DNA of 64,000 bases from the NCBI GenBank assembly GCA_964453995.1, contig CAYVQC010000007.1:38001-102000 (forward strand). The letters run 5' to 3'. Shown here in pieces: positions 29,001 to 35,985 of the stretch. Both the position numbers and the translations under genes were made by a program. Each line of letters begins with the position of its first letter. The first letter of the stretch is position 1. This stretch comes from SKVR01 sp964453995. GTDB taxonomy: Bacteria; Bacteroidota; Bacteroidia; Bacteroidales; UBA7960. The notes beneath the pieces are model-generated. The model was not told the DNA's origin, did not search any database, and worked only from the letters and a program-made list of their open reading frames with translations.

Positions 29001-32000
29001 ATCAATGGTAATGGGACTCGCCTCATTGATGATAATTTCTTCAGAAATGGTATTACAAGAGTTGGCATCGTTTACTCTTACATACCAGCTTCCTGCGGCA
29101 AGATTTTCAAATATTTGGGCGTCGGTATTGTTGGCAACGGTCGTAGCCACTACATTAAGTCCGGCATCCAGCAGTTCGTAGGTAAATGGCGCAGTACCGC
29201 TGCTCACCGATACCGTGATGGAACCGGTTTCTGTACCTGCGCACAATACATCGGTAACATTCTCTACCAGTAGTTCTGGTCCGGCATCAATGGTGATATC
29301 AAGACTGGTTTCATTGTAGCAAAAGATGGAACCATTGGAGGTAATAATTTCTATTCCATACCTGAATTCTATGGTATAGGTTCCTGGTACACTTTGTCCG
29401 GGGAAGATCTCTCCGGTGGTCTGGTTAATGATCAAGCCTTCTGGATCCGAACCATCATCGGTAGTAACTGTAAAAACCTGGTCTACGATAGTTTCTTCGG
29501 TGGTGATGATGGGCAAATACCCAGTGTCGGGCGTTTGACAGAAGCTATCGGCAATGTAGGCAAAAGAAGCTTCGGGAAGTGCATGGATGGTAAGGGTTAC
29601 CTGTACCCGTTCACTTTCGCATTCTCCGATAACCGATGCTGCCCAGGCAGTATATGTTCCTACAGCCGAGCCTGAGGGAGCATCAGCTGTTTGTAATCCG
29701 CTTTGGTTGGCGTACCAGGCAATGGTTGCACCTTCTGGTGGAACTGCAGAGGCCTGGTAGGTATTTCCATCGAAACAGTAATCTTCGTTAATGGCCTGGG
29801 GAGCTTCAGGGTTTTCCAGGATGGTGAGGGTAACTTCAACCCTGTCACTTTCACAGCTTCCAATTCTTGCGGCTGCCCATGCGGTATAAACCCCTGGTTC
29901 AGAGGCAGAGGGAGCATTGGAAAGATCATCGCCTGTTTCAGAGGTATACCATATCAATTCGGCGTCGGGTTCTACGGTGGCACTGGCTGTATATACACTT
30001 CCGTTGAAGCAGTCGATAATATTTACTGGTACGGGTGGAGCAGGTGCCTCAATAATGCTCAGAGACACCTCCTCGCGTTCGCTGAGACAGCCTTCGGGAG
30101 ATTGTGATGCGACCCAAACTGTATAGCTTCCCACCTCTGATTCTGAAGGCGTTGGGATCTCATTGCCACCAACAGGGGCGTCGTACCAAATCAGGGTGGC
30201 ATTTACAGGGGCCACAACATTGAAAAAGTGCTCCTGTCCATCGAAGCAAACTTCTGAATTTTCAGCCAATGGAGTTGCAGGTGCAGCAAGGATGGTAACT
30301 GATGTAGATGCAGAACCTGCGCATTCACCTTCGGTATAGTTGTAAAACACTTCATATGTTCCCGGCAAGCTGTTTTCCAGGTCGATATCTCCGGTAACGG
30401 AGTCAACAATAAGATCTTCACTGCTGGCAACAAACTCATGTCCTGAAGTATAATGAACGGTTACTGTCCAGGTACCGTTATCCACCCAAGTGCTGGTATT
30501 GCTACACCCTCCCAGTGTGGGGAATGCTCTCCATGCATGGAGTTCGAATACAAGGTCGCCGCCTCCGGTAACGCCATTGGCAATATCGAGGCCGGTCCTG
30601 TTGTAGGTGTAAGATCCTGTACTATTGATGAAACCGTACGTGATCACGCTTTCGGCAGTACCACCAGGAGAAACGCAACGCAACTGGCTGCGTTGGTCAA
30701 TGATTCTGGATACACCGCTTGAAGTCATGCTGTAGGATACATCTACTGCTGTAACGACAGCGTTGGCAGGAACAGATACCACGAGGGTGCCGGGACAGGA
30801 AGAGTCATCACCAGGCATGGGCTGGGCTTTTACATCAGTGCTGATACGGCCCATAACATATGTATTATCTGATGAATTCAATACCTGTCCGTTGATGGTT
30901 ACCGGGGCTGTCCCTCCAACCTGCTGACAGTAAGGGCTTTCGTCGTAAGATATGGTGACACTGGAAAGTTCTCCCAGCACAACCGTGGTTTGGGCAACTG
31001 CAGTGCAGGTGCCGTCGGTATATTCATAAGAAACGGTATAATTACCGTTGCTGCTGTTGGTTAAGTTGATGGTTCCTGTTGTGGGGTCAATATCGAGCCC
31101 TGCCGGAGATGCGGAAAAAGTACCTCCCGGAAAACCATCCAGGGTTACATCTGCGGTACCGTCGCCACAAAATGGGGAGCCGGGATATGTGATTGTGGCA
31201 AGGGGACCTTGGTCAATAGTGACATCGGTGGATTGAAATCCACCGTCATTATCAGAGACTTCCACATTATAGTTGCCAGCAGCCAGGTCAGGGATGGAAA
31301 AGGTTGTAAGATTGGTTCCTGTTTCAGAAAAAACAACATTACCATCAGGTACCGTGGTAATCTGTACATCGTAGGGTTGAGTTCCCGATAAGATCTCAAT
31401 GTCAATGGCTCCGTTATTTTCTCCTCCACATGTTGCGGTGGTTGTGATGTTTAGTGACAGCACAGGATTGGTAGCCAAAGACCTGTTTTGATTTACAAAA
31501 CAACCATTTGCATCGGTCACCCTTATATTGTAGATGCCTTCAGAAAGATTTGAAAATGTGTGTGTAGTTGAAGGATCAGGGCCAAAAATCGTTTCTCCTC
31601 CGAGTTCATCGGTAAGAACATAGAGAAAGGGAGCCTGGCCGGCAGAAACATTTATTTCAATGGCACCATCAGATCCACCCGGGGTTGAAGGGTTTGTAAG
31701 GTTGGATGTAAAGTCTGGGTTTGCATTAAACGTAATCAGCACATCATCGGCATCAGAGCAACCATTGTTTACTTCTGTCCAGGTGAATGTGTAAGTGCCT
31801 GGCAGATCAACAGTAACCTCGGCATTGGGGTCATTGATATTGCTGAAGGAGGCCGAACCAGGACCTGAAGCTGTCCAGGTGCCCGTTCCAAAACTCTGGG
31901 TGGCATTCAATTCATAACTGTTTCCGCATTGCTGGTCGTCGCTGCCCGCATTGGTTTGCGGATTGTCCGTATTGCTAACAGTTATGGTTTGGCTGGTAAA

Positions 32001-32567
32001 GCAGCCGTTGTCATCGGTAAGGGTATAAGAGAGTTCATAATCCCCACCCTCTGGGCTGTTGAAAATCGGGTTTTCAATAGTGGGATCATTTAAAAATGCT
32101 GCACCAGCGCCACTCCAAAGGTGTGTATAGGGTGGTGTTCCCCCCGAAGCATTGCCGGAAAGTTGCAAATCATTCCCACTGCATGTCTGAGCCGGATCTG
32201 GTGCTATGGAAACAGCCACCGCACTGGAGGGTTGGTTCACAATGGCATTTCCGCTCACATTGTTCCCAAGCGAATCAGATATATCTATCAGGTAGCTTGT
32301 GGCAGTAATGGGAAAGTTGCCGGGAAAAGTTACCGTTGTTTCATTGCTGATGATCTGATCAAAAGCAAATGGAAGCCTGATCCAGGTATAAGTGTAGGGT
32401 GGCTGGCCTCCCTGGATCGTGATGGTAATTGAACCGTCATTTCCATTCAAACAGGAAACATCCTCAGTAGTAATGGAAGCTATGGATAAGCTTCCCTGAG
32501 CCAGGATATTACCTGAAAAAAGAATGAATAGGCAAATGATTGTGAGATTGCGTAGATTCAGGCTCAT
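20067..32567 (-). CDS. Giant T9SS-exported repeat adhesin (SprB-like) with gliding-motility C-terminal domain
   Basis: 4166 residues from the ATG at 32567; a TTG seven codons earlier is less likely. A signal peptide (IICLFILFSGNILAQ) precedes SprB repeats of the form EDVSCLNGNDGSITITIQGG. Three Ig-like repeats follow (about 760-990), then two 535-539-residue super-repeats and a third, altered one (from 997), a series of about 90-residue repeats near 2440-2800, and PKD/Ig-like repeats with YLW and TTTYTL motifs (about 3300-4000). The last 80 residues (NAFTPDEDGINDIFG, IFNRWGQKVYEG, SPGTYYYLL) are the type B C-terminal domain, marking export by T9SS. The probable role is surface adhesion or gliding, with the next two genes as export partners. 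The protein is acidic and cysteine-bearing repeats are frequent. Confidence 0.95.
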   Translation of the reverse strand: MSLNLRNLTIICLFILFSGNILAQGSLSIASITTEDVSCLNGNDGSITITIQGGQPPYTYTWIRLPFAFDQIISNETTVTFPGNFPITATSYLIDISDSLGNNVSGNAIVNQPSSAVAVSIAPDPAQTCSGNDLQLSGNASGGTPPYTHLWSGAGAAFLNDPTIENPIFNSPEGGDYELSYTLTDDNGCFTSQTITVSNTDNPQTNAGSDDQQCGNSYELNATQSFGTGTWTASGPGSASFSNINDPNAEVTVDLPGTYTFTWTEVNNGCSDADDVLITFNANPDFTSNLTNPSTPGGSDGAIEINVSAGQAPFLYVLTDELGGETIFGPDPSTTHTFSNLSEGIYNIRVTDANGCFVNQNRSLATNPVLSLNITTTATCGGENNGAIDIEILSGTQPYDVQITTVPDGNVVFSETGTNLTTFSIPDLAAGNYNVEVSDNDGGFQSTDVTIDQGPLATITYPGSPFCGDGTADVTLDGFPGGTFSASPAGLDIDPTTGTINLTNSSNGNYTVSYEYTDGTCTAVAQTTVVLGELSSVTISYDESPYCQQVGGTAPVTINGQVLNSSDNTYVMGRISTDVKAQPMPGDDSSCPGTLVVSVPANAVVTAVDVSYSMTSSGVSRIIDQRSQLRCVSPGGTAESVITYGFINSTGSYTYNRTGLDIANGVTGGGDLVFELHAWRAFPTLGGCSNTSTWVDNGTWTVTVHYTSGHEFVASSEDLIVDSVTGDIDLENSLPGTYEVFYNYTEGECAGSASTSVTILAAPATPLAENSEVCFDGQEHFFNVVAPVNATLIWYDAPVGGNEIPTPSESEVGSYTVWVASQSPEGCLSEREEVSLSIIEAPAPPVPVNIIDCFNGSVYTASATVEPDAELIWYTSETGDDLSNAPSASEPGVYTAWAAARIGSCESDRVEVTLTILENPEAPQAINEDYCFDGNTYQASAVPPEGATIAWYANQSGLQTADAPSGSAVGTYTAWAASVIGECESERVQVTLTIHALPEASFAYIADSFCQTPDTGYLPIITTEETIVDQVFTVTTDDGSDPEGLIINQTTGEIFPGQSVPGTYTIEFRYGIEIITSNGSIFCYNETSLDITIDAGPELLVENVTDVLCAGTETGSITVSVSSGTAPFTYELLDAGLNVVATTVANNTDAQIFENLAAGSWYVRVNDANSCNTISEEIIINEASPITIDPGSVSSTDVSCFNGTDGQISFTATGGTGELSYSLLQGGSVVFGPQDSGTFTGLAAGTYDLQVEDEAGCIFDYSESITISQPNAIVLNVAANPDIACENDEATIEASATEGVAPYSFTLWLGGTQVGGPVAANADELIQFTGLTQSGEYTVSVQDANNCTTEQTITISTPVLITVFDITSDPASGEFCEGDDGVTLGLSGSETGIQYQLLRGSTVVETLTGTGNALNFGTFTENGTYTVLATETISGCTRDMNGSIDVVTLPTPVVEISTFDPVDYCANDIISTFITASPGFSSYQWYRNDQIIAGATAANYNAEEAGTYTVWVEDANGCTAVSDSITITTYELPTATFSYESNEFCESIDPSTGYLPIIVTEDVIMDQVFTITNSIPADAELIINQSTGEIFPGQSTAGTFTILYRYGSSISTGPGVDDFILCYNEYEIDITINPSPEISIVDVDNVLCAGEATGAITVVAPGGQPPFTYELLNESLQVVATIVATNDQPVTFDLLAAGTYYIGVDDANTCTALSDEVVVSEPDAIVIDPVNLVVTQISCNGAGDGAIEVVAQGGTGELLYTLLQNGTILFENQTSGIFTGLTEGAYTIQVSDENNCSYEYPQVIDIIEPEAIAVSAAANPDITCEGDEATIEASATQGVAPYTFTLWLEGAPQGGPVSGNEGETIQFTGLTQSGDYTVRVQDTNGCTQEQIVTISVPVIIAIFDITSDPVSGEYCPENDGVILGLSGSEPNIQYQLILESNVVATLTGTGNALNFGTFTENGTYTVIATDTISGCARDMNGSIDVVTLPAPVVEISTFDPVDYCANDIISTFITATPGFSSYQWYRNDQIIAGATAANYNAEEAGTYTVWVEDANGCTAVSDSITITIYELPTATFSYESDEFCESLDPAIGFMPIVETEDVIVDQIFTVVSSQPDGAMLSMVQTTGEIFPGQSDAGTYTILYRYGSFISTGPGVDDVILCYGEYEIQITINQSPSLTVLETQDAVCAGDATGFITVAASGGQLPYTYELLDVDSNVLQTIIAETADPQTFENLGFGIYTITVTDSNSCGSTLSDPVTIDEPDPIAIDPLSLVITPVSCFGANDGQMELTANGGTGILNYYLLQNGDTLQGPVSGSASFTGLAPGSYFVAIIDEADCNIVSEELLITEPDAIVLDAITNPDMVCEGDEASIEAIATMGVAPYTFTLWFEGTQTGETLIAEEAETVIFPGLLTPGTYTVRVSDANGCQAEQQTQVSEPQQLTLFTIGSQGDSSYCMDGQGVEIVLDGSETGIDYLLFLDGTHTGSTIAGTGSAISFGLQTESGIYTIMATDSATGCQAMMNGSVEVIILPLPQVFNVTGGGDYCEGTDGVEAGLDGSQLDVDYFLLLDGTQTGISVAGTGDSISFGLLTDPGVYTVLAESSLTGCNNLMQGNATIESQPLPLVFNITGGGNYCENGAGVEIGLDSSQEDVTYYLILDNTDTIATTNGTGSAVSFGLITPAGSYTAAAEVAATGCTVAMDGEVQVGLFSLPIVYNVIGGGTFCSGEDGMEVGLDGSETGISYFLYLDGSPTGDIVDGTGDSITFGLKTLPGIYTVLAVNQDTGCESDMTGQAEIEVLPLPEVTISYDAPVFCPDGTADVVITTTATIVSGTFTADPVDGLDIDPITGTVNLANSETGTYQVQYQFTVENGCDNTATTTIEISEGPQLASITTQDLTCAGVPTGSITAEVSAGALPYAYELLDEEMNVLETFIALTTDPHTFEELAAGIYYVNVSDTNGCGNSLSDAIIIDEPDAITIDPLSFQFTNISCNGENDGQVQLTANGGSGILEYTLTSNGMPVQDTQTGSANFTGLEPGIYTIVISDEAGCTVESEEFEIIEPQEIVLSATTNPDIICAGNEATIEASATQGNAPFTFTLWFNGEQTADSLTAGEGESIFFSPITTPGTYTVRVTDANGCMKEVQTVVSEAQIFAVFNVTSLGDNTFCFDEEGVEITLDGSETGIDYILFLDGSDTGISAAGSGDTISFGIQNESGIYTVLASDPVTGCQQPMSGSVEVTVFPLPSLFTVTGGGDFCEGTEGVEVGLDGSETGVIYDLLLDGIETTLTVEGTGDSISFGLITEPGIYTISATTAAGCTNMMTGSVEVTQNPLPQASITASDLEICQDGTVTLTASGGDSYLWTAVPEYDFNGTENDPEITVILSQTTTFTLTAFNSCGSDTDEVTIQVVPTPEIDLGGEIFACQGESVILDAGAFENSTYLWSDGSTNQTLEVTESGLYWVEVTRINTTCVSYGEVNVVFHELPQALVAEDQTICAGDQVFIGMDEGLEPIPANTYLWTSEPEDSSLTDPTISNPMVSPMVTTTYTLVETYIESGCTNSNSVTITVIEATADAGPDQDICQDDSVIIGPEEVDENLLYSWTSSNPEEIFDNNIPNPVVSPQETTTYTLQVQHAELGCISNDEVVVSVNPAPNAETGPDLDICPGDVVTIGMEYNEPMPLNTYLWISEPNDESISDPTVSNPTVSPQVTTTYTLIETYVLTGCTTENSVVVTVHDYPVANVIDDRVVCVDEVINLATGSAQDGLTYSWTSVPQGFFSSDANPEVIPSLYQLDENNQITFILEVSNGFCSASASVTITVQPLPEVIIAEDMVFCSAADAQNVAIGGEAIEGYTYLWTSDQDDEFSSTEANPQVSPTETTVYTVVVTDGQTGCSATGQVVVTINDLLIVNQGNPEVCENSESAMLGTFLEIRGGVQPYQYFWTDAGGNQISNEPNPEVQAPFSTVYNLMVMDSLGCMANTSVEVMIIESPEVAIHIGNMLADDTYSIYSGQSVVFEAMPSGLDLYEFYVVDPTEEPDPDEEGNEDEKSGIPGARLVQSGAFNTWTTSELMNGQQVYVLGYAGECPGMSQVVTIVLNELPNAFTPDEDGINDIFGAGAELTIFNRWGQKVYEGTDGWNGTFNGRKVSPGTYYYLLSVYDQDNNKNTVKGSVTVILK
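24175..25262 (-). repeat. Series of about 90-residue repeats within the adhesin
   Basis: Four successive units share the pattern PLP-x-V-F-N-V-x-GGG-x-YC, then GLDGS, a GTG-S-SFGL core and a G-x-YTV-LA end. They start near residues 2440, 2530, 2625 and 2710. Two more units occur near residues 3155 and 3245 (about 22600-23130). They belong to the same family as the FDITSDP units inside the super-repeats. Confidence 0.7.
26357..29579 (-). repeat. Two tandem super-repeats of 535-539 residues in the adhesin, third copy altered
   Basis: The same domain series, starting at an LP-x-A-x-FSY segment, begins at residues 997, 1532 and 2071 (29579, 27974, 26357). Copies two and three are offset by 1617 bp, and over about 300 bp near 26341 and 27958 roughly nine of ten bases agree, mostly with synonymous differences. 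The first copy is more diverged. The third keeps its first half and then passes into the 90-residue series. Confidence 0.85.
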
Positions 32568-32812
32568 GATGTTGTATTTTAGTTTCAATCTTTTTTTGGC
32601 TGTGATGGCAATGGCAAAATTTCCATCAGAAAAATCAATACTGGTTTGTTATTGGGATATTGATAATAATTTTCCCCGAAAACTAGAGCGTGCGTTAACT
32701 GTTAATTTGTGGTATATGTGAAAAAAACCTAATGTTGTTGTGTTTTTTTATTTTTTTATCGATTCGCAAATGGTGATAAAAATTCTCAGAAAATATTACC
32801 ATCCAAACCAAA

Positions 32813-32843
32813 CAAAAATATACCTAAAAACCCATTTATTCAA
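32813..32843 (-). promoter_or_regulatory. Promoter of the adhesin operon
   Basis: On the minus strand TTG (32841-32843), a 20-base spacer and TATTTTTG (32813-32820) match the Bacteroidota sigma-ABfr consensus. Transcription would begin near 32806, giving a 5' leader of about 240 bases before the ATG at 32567. The rest of the 421-bp gap up to purC is AT-rich and shows no gene. Confidence 0.6.
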
Positions 32844-32988
32844 CCGCTTAACACTCAAAAGCGCCAAGTGAATCACCCGTTTTGCATAGGTAATAACACC
32901 TAGTGTGTTTTACGTGTTGTTACAGATATAAGGTGTAAAGGCTTTTACGAAAAAAAAAGGGATAGGTTATAGGGGGGCTATAAATTTT

Positions 32989-33936
32989 TTAAGAATAATA
33001 GTTATTTAAAAAACCGACACAGTTTTTTTCAATTCTTTCGGCTATATTTTGATCTTTATATTTGAGGAATGTATGGTGGGTAATTTTCTCAAAAAGCTCA
33101 ATGTAACGGTCTGATATACTGTTGATCATTTCCTGGCTCATTATGGGTACCTGCTGGCCTGGCTGGCCACTGAAACCATTTTCCATAAGCCATTCTCTTA
33201 CAAATTCTTTTGATAGTTGCTTTTGGGGAAGATTGTTCTGCAGCCTTTCATCATATCCCTCCCTGTAAAAATACCTGGATGAATCCGGGGTATGTATCTC
33301 ATCGATAAGGTAAATTTTACCGTCTTTTTTACCAAATTCGTATTTGGTATCCACCAGGATCAGTCCTTTTTCGGCTGCCAGTTCTGATCCTCTTTGAAAC
33401 AGCTGCCTGGTGTAGCGTTCAAGAATGGAATATTCCGCTTCATCAATCAACCCATTACTGATAATATCCTCTCTTGAAATATCCTCATCATGCCCCTGGT
33501 GTGCTTTGGTAGTGGGGGTAATTATGGGTTGGGGAAAGGCCTGATTTTCTTTCATCCCCTCAGGCATGGTAACACCACAAATCTGTCTTTCTCCCTTTTT
33601 GTACAATCGCCATGCATGACCTGTAAGATATCCTCTTATTACCATTTCTACCGGCAGAGGCTGACACAGGTGACCAATGGTAACCATTGGATCAGGAGTG
33701 GCAATTTTCCAGTTGGGTACAATATCTTTTGTTGCATCCAAAAAAACCGCGGCAATCTGGTTAAGCACCTGTCCTTTGTGCGGGATGCCGGCTGGCAGCA
33801 CCACATCGAATGCCGAAATGCGATCGGTGGCTACCATTAAAAGGAGTTCATCGTTGATATTGTATACATCGCGAACCTTGCCCTTGTAAAAACTCTTCTG
33901 ACCAGGAAAACGAAAAAGGGTAGATGTAAGTACCAT
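32989..33936 (-). CDS. purC: Phosphoribosylaminoimidazole-succinocarboxamide synthase (SAICAR synthase)
   Basis: 315 residues, the longer Ade1-like form. It joins aspartate to CAIR with ATP in purine biosynthesis. Visible are KGKVRDVYNI (ATP-binding strands), ATDRISAFDVVLP, IRGYLTGHAWRLY, and the HQGHDEDIS segment, with the substrate-side LVDTKYEFG and LIDEIHTPDSSRY near the C-terminus. It starts 18 bp after the phoH-like gene, so the two are probably co-transcribed. An odd TTATAG-GGGGG-CTATAA hairpin lies just past its stop codon (32966-32982), with a run of eight T further on, and might be its terminator. Confidence 0.95.
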   Translation of the reverse strand: MVLTSTLFRFPGQKSFYKGKVRDVYNINDELLLMVATDRISAFDVVLPAGIPHKGQVLNQIAAVFLDATKDIVPNWKIATPDPMVTIGHLCQPLPVEMVIRGYLTGHAWRLYKKGERQICGVTMPEGMKENQAFPQPIITPTTKAHQGHDEDISREDIISNGLIDEAEYSILERYTRQLFQRGSELAAEKGLILVDTKYEFGKKDGKIYLIDEIHTPDSSRYFYREGYDERLQNNLPQKQLSKEFVREWLMENGFSGQPGQQVPIMSQEMINSISDRYIELFEKITHHTFLKYKDQNIAERIEKNCVGFLNNYYS

Positions 33937-33954
33937 TATGGATTTGTATTATAA

Positions 33955-34944
33955 TTATTTTTCAATGTCTCCTTCGTAGGCTTTGATGATCTTGCTCACC
34001 AGGGGATGCCTTACTACATCGGTTTCGTTCAGAAAAATGAAGTCAATACCTCTTACTTTGTTCAGGATGCGTGTAGCCGTAATGAGCCCTGAAGTTTGAT
34101 TTCTGGGCAGGTCGATTTGGGTAATATCTCCTGTTATAATAAATTTGGCAGATTTTCCCATTCGGGTAAGGAACATCTTTAGCTGGCTTTCGGTGGCATT
34201 TTGTGCTTCATCCAGAATGGCAAAAGCATTATCCAGTGTTCTTCCCCGCATAAAAGCCAGAGGTGCAATTTCAATGGTCTTGTCTTCGATATAGCCTTCG
34301 AGTCTTGCAGGGGGAATCATATCCCGCAATGCATCATAGAGGGGTTGCAGGTAAGGGTCGAGTTTGTCTTTAAGATCACCGGGAAGAAAACCCAGGTTTT
34401 CGCCGGCTTCCACAGCCGGGCGGGTAAGGATGATACGTCTTACTTCCTTGTTTTTCAGAGCTCTTACTGCAAGAGCCACTGCTGTGTATGTTTTTCCTGT
34501 TCCGGCCGGGCCAATGGCAAATATCATATCATGGCTCTTGAAACTCTCAACCATGCGCACCTGATTAGGGGTACGGGCACGTATAGCCATACCATTTTTT
34601 CCATGAAGCAGTAAAGTTTGGTTTTCAGAATCAATTGCAGAGCTGGTTGTTTCACCGGGGTGAGACACAATGATCTCAAGAATGATTTCGTCTGTTACTT
34701 TGTTGAAGCGCTCATAGTGATCAAGAATCAGGGTAAATTTTTCTGAAAAGAAACCCAGTTCTTCATCATCGCCGATTGCTTTGAGCTCATTACCCCGCAG
34801 AACCAGTTTAAGTTTAGGAAATAACTTTTTCAGCAATCTCAGGCGTTCTTCCCTGAGACCGAATATGTCTGAGGGATGGATGTTTTCAAGCAAATATGTC
34901 TTCTCTCCAAGGTTCTCCAGGCCGTTATTATCAGGATCAGTCAC
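33955..34944 (-). CDS. PhoH family ATPase
   Basis: 329 residues from a GTG at 34944; no ATG is available further up. The PhoH core has Walker A IGPAGTGKTYTA, Walker B FAILDEAQNAT and the FITGDITQIDLP motif. The N-terminal 110 residues match the KH-like front of long PhoH (PhoL/YbeZ-type) proteins, which are thought to act in RNA or ribosome metabolism, often next to YbeY. No ybeY is visible here. purC follows after 18 bp; a divergent gene for SAM hydroxide adenosyltransferase starts on the other side. Confidence 0.93.
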   Translation of the reverse strand: MTDPDNNGLENLGEKTYLLENIHPSDIFGLREERLRLLKKLFPKLKLVLRGNELKAIGDDEELGFFSEKFTLILDHYERFNKVTDEIILEIIVSHPGETTSSAIDSENQTLLLHGKNGMAIRARTPNQVRMVESFKSHDMIFAIGPAGTGKTYTAVALAVRALKNKEVRRIILTRPAVEAGENLGFLPGDLKDKLDPYLQPLYDALRDMIPPARLEGYIEDKTIEIAPLAFMRGRTLDNAFAILDEAQNATESQLKMFLTRMGKSAKFIITGDITQIDLPRNQTSGLITATRILNKVRGIDFIFLNETDVVRHPLVSKIIKAYEGDIEK

Positions 34945-35048
34945 TATGTTTTTCTTTTAATTGCACTTTTTTCTGCAAAATAACGAAATTATTCCGTTGC
35001 CTTGTGTAAAGCGGTTAAATGTTTTTACTTTTGAATGGAGGCTTTTGT

Positions 35049-35056
35049 TATTTTTG
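35049..35056 (+). promoter_or_regulatory. Promoter -7 element of the SAM hydroxide adenosyltransferase gene
   Basis: TATTTTTG followed by C, with a TTTTG 15 bp further up (35029-35033). It lies downstream of an earlier in-frame ATG at 34961, which supports the later start at 35102. Confidence 0.45.
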
Positions 35057-35101
35057 CAAGCAAAGGCACAAAAAAGTTCAATCAGGAAAAAAGCTCTGAC
35101 C

Positions 35102-35881
35102 ATGACCATCATTACCCTCATCAGCGACTGGGGCCTGAACAGCCATTATCAGGCATCTGTAAAAGGAAACATATTGCGGCAGATCCCTGATGCCCAAATC
35201 GTTGATATCACCCACACCCTGAGGCCATACGATATAATGAATTGTAGTTTCATACTGAAAAATGCATGTCTGGATTTTCCTGAAGGAACCATTCACATTG
35301 TAGGGGTAAATACAGAAGCATCTACCAAAACACCCCACATTGTGGTAAAATACAAGGATATGTTTTTTATTGGAGCAGATAATGGTGTTTTTTCTCTTTT
35401 GCTTGAGGGGCAGGCTTTTGAAGCTGTTGAACTGGATATTATGCAGGAGACGGATTATTTCACTTTTTCTTCGAGAGACGTATTTGTAAAAGCGGCCTCT
35501 ATGATTGCTTCAGGAACCCCACTTGCACAATTGGGCGCTCCGCATGCAAATCTATATCCAATGTATGCCTTCAAACCCGTAGTTAAGGACAACAAAATTG
35601 AAGGCAAGGTCATTTTTATTGATGACTATGAGAATGTTTTTGTCAATATTGATCAGGGAACCTTCAGGAAAGTAGGCCGTGGAAGGCCTTATACAATCAA
35701 TTTCCGGGTACCTGGTTATGCCATCAGGACCCTTCATACCTCATATAGCGATGTGCCGGAAGGGGAGAGACTGGCATTGTTTGGATCAACCGGTTATCTT
35801 GAAATAGCCATGAACAAAGGAAAAGCTTCAAGTCTGCTGGGATTGGGACTTACTGATCCGGTAAGTGTTGAATTCGAATGA
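35102..35881 (+). CDS. S-adenosylmethionine hydroxide adenosyltransferase (DUF62 family)
   Basis: 259 residues from the ATG at 35102, the usual family length; a longer in-frame start at 34961 would add 47 residues and precede the promoter. Motifs are TLISDWGLNSHYQASVKG with the substrate Asp near the start, IVDITHTLRPYDI, FIGADNGVFSLL, and IFIDDYENVFVNI in the C-terminal barrel. Members split SAM with an activated water or hydroxide to adenosine and methionine, or halogenate it. The fluorinase-type insertion is not apparent, so the hydrolase activity is expected. It is a single gene between phoH and gldF. Confidence 0.9.
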   Translation: MTIITLISDWGLNSHYQASVKGNILRQIPDAQIVDITHTLRPYDIMNCSFILKNACLDFPEGTIHIVGVNTEASTKTPHIVVKYKDMFFIGADNGVFSLLLEGQAFEAVELDIMQETDYFTFSSRDVFVKAASMIASGTPLAQLGAPHANLYPMYAFKPVVKDNKIEGKVIFIDDYENVFVNIDQGTFRKVGRGRPYTINFRVPGYAIRTLHTSYSDVPEGERLALFGSTGYLEIAMNKGKASSLLGLGLTDPVSVEFE

Positions 35882-35931
35882 AAATGATCTCTTCTTTTTT
35901 TTTAAAATTCTTTCACTTACCCTATAAATAA

Positions 35932-35939
35932 TAATTTTG
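35932..35939 (+). promoter_or_regulatory. Promoter -7 element of the gldF-gldG unit
   Basis: TAATTTTG followed by C, 46 bp before gldF. The -33 side is not clear. Confidence 0.4.
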
Positions 35940-35985
35940 CTCATTCCCGGTTTTATCAATTAATGCAAATTTTAAAAACGCATAG

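Noticed and set aside
20067..32567. The repeat array as a CRISPR or non-coding satellite
   Set aside because: The repeats are in frame, differ mostly at synonymous positions and encode known adhesin domains, so they are coding.
32966..32982. TTATAG-GGGGG-CTATAA hairpin just past purC
   Set aside because: The stem is only 6 bp and AT-rich, and the T run lies several bases beyond it. It may help end purC, but it was too weak to list as a terminator.
34961..35101. Earlier start for the SAM hydroxide adenosyltransferase
   Set aside because: The extra 47 residues have no family counterpart and the promoter element lies within them.
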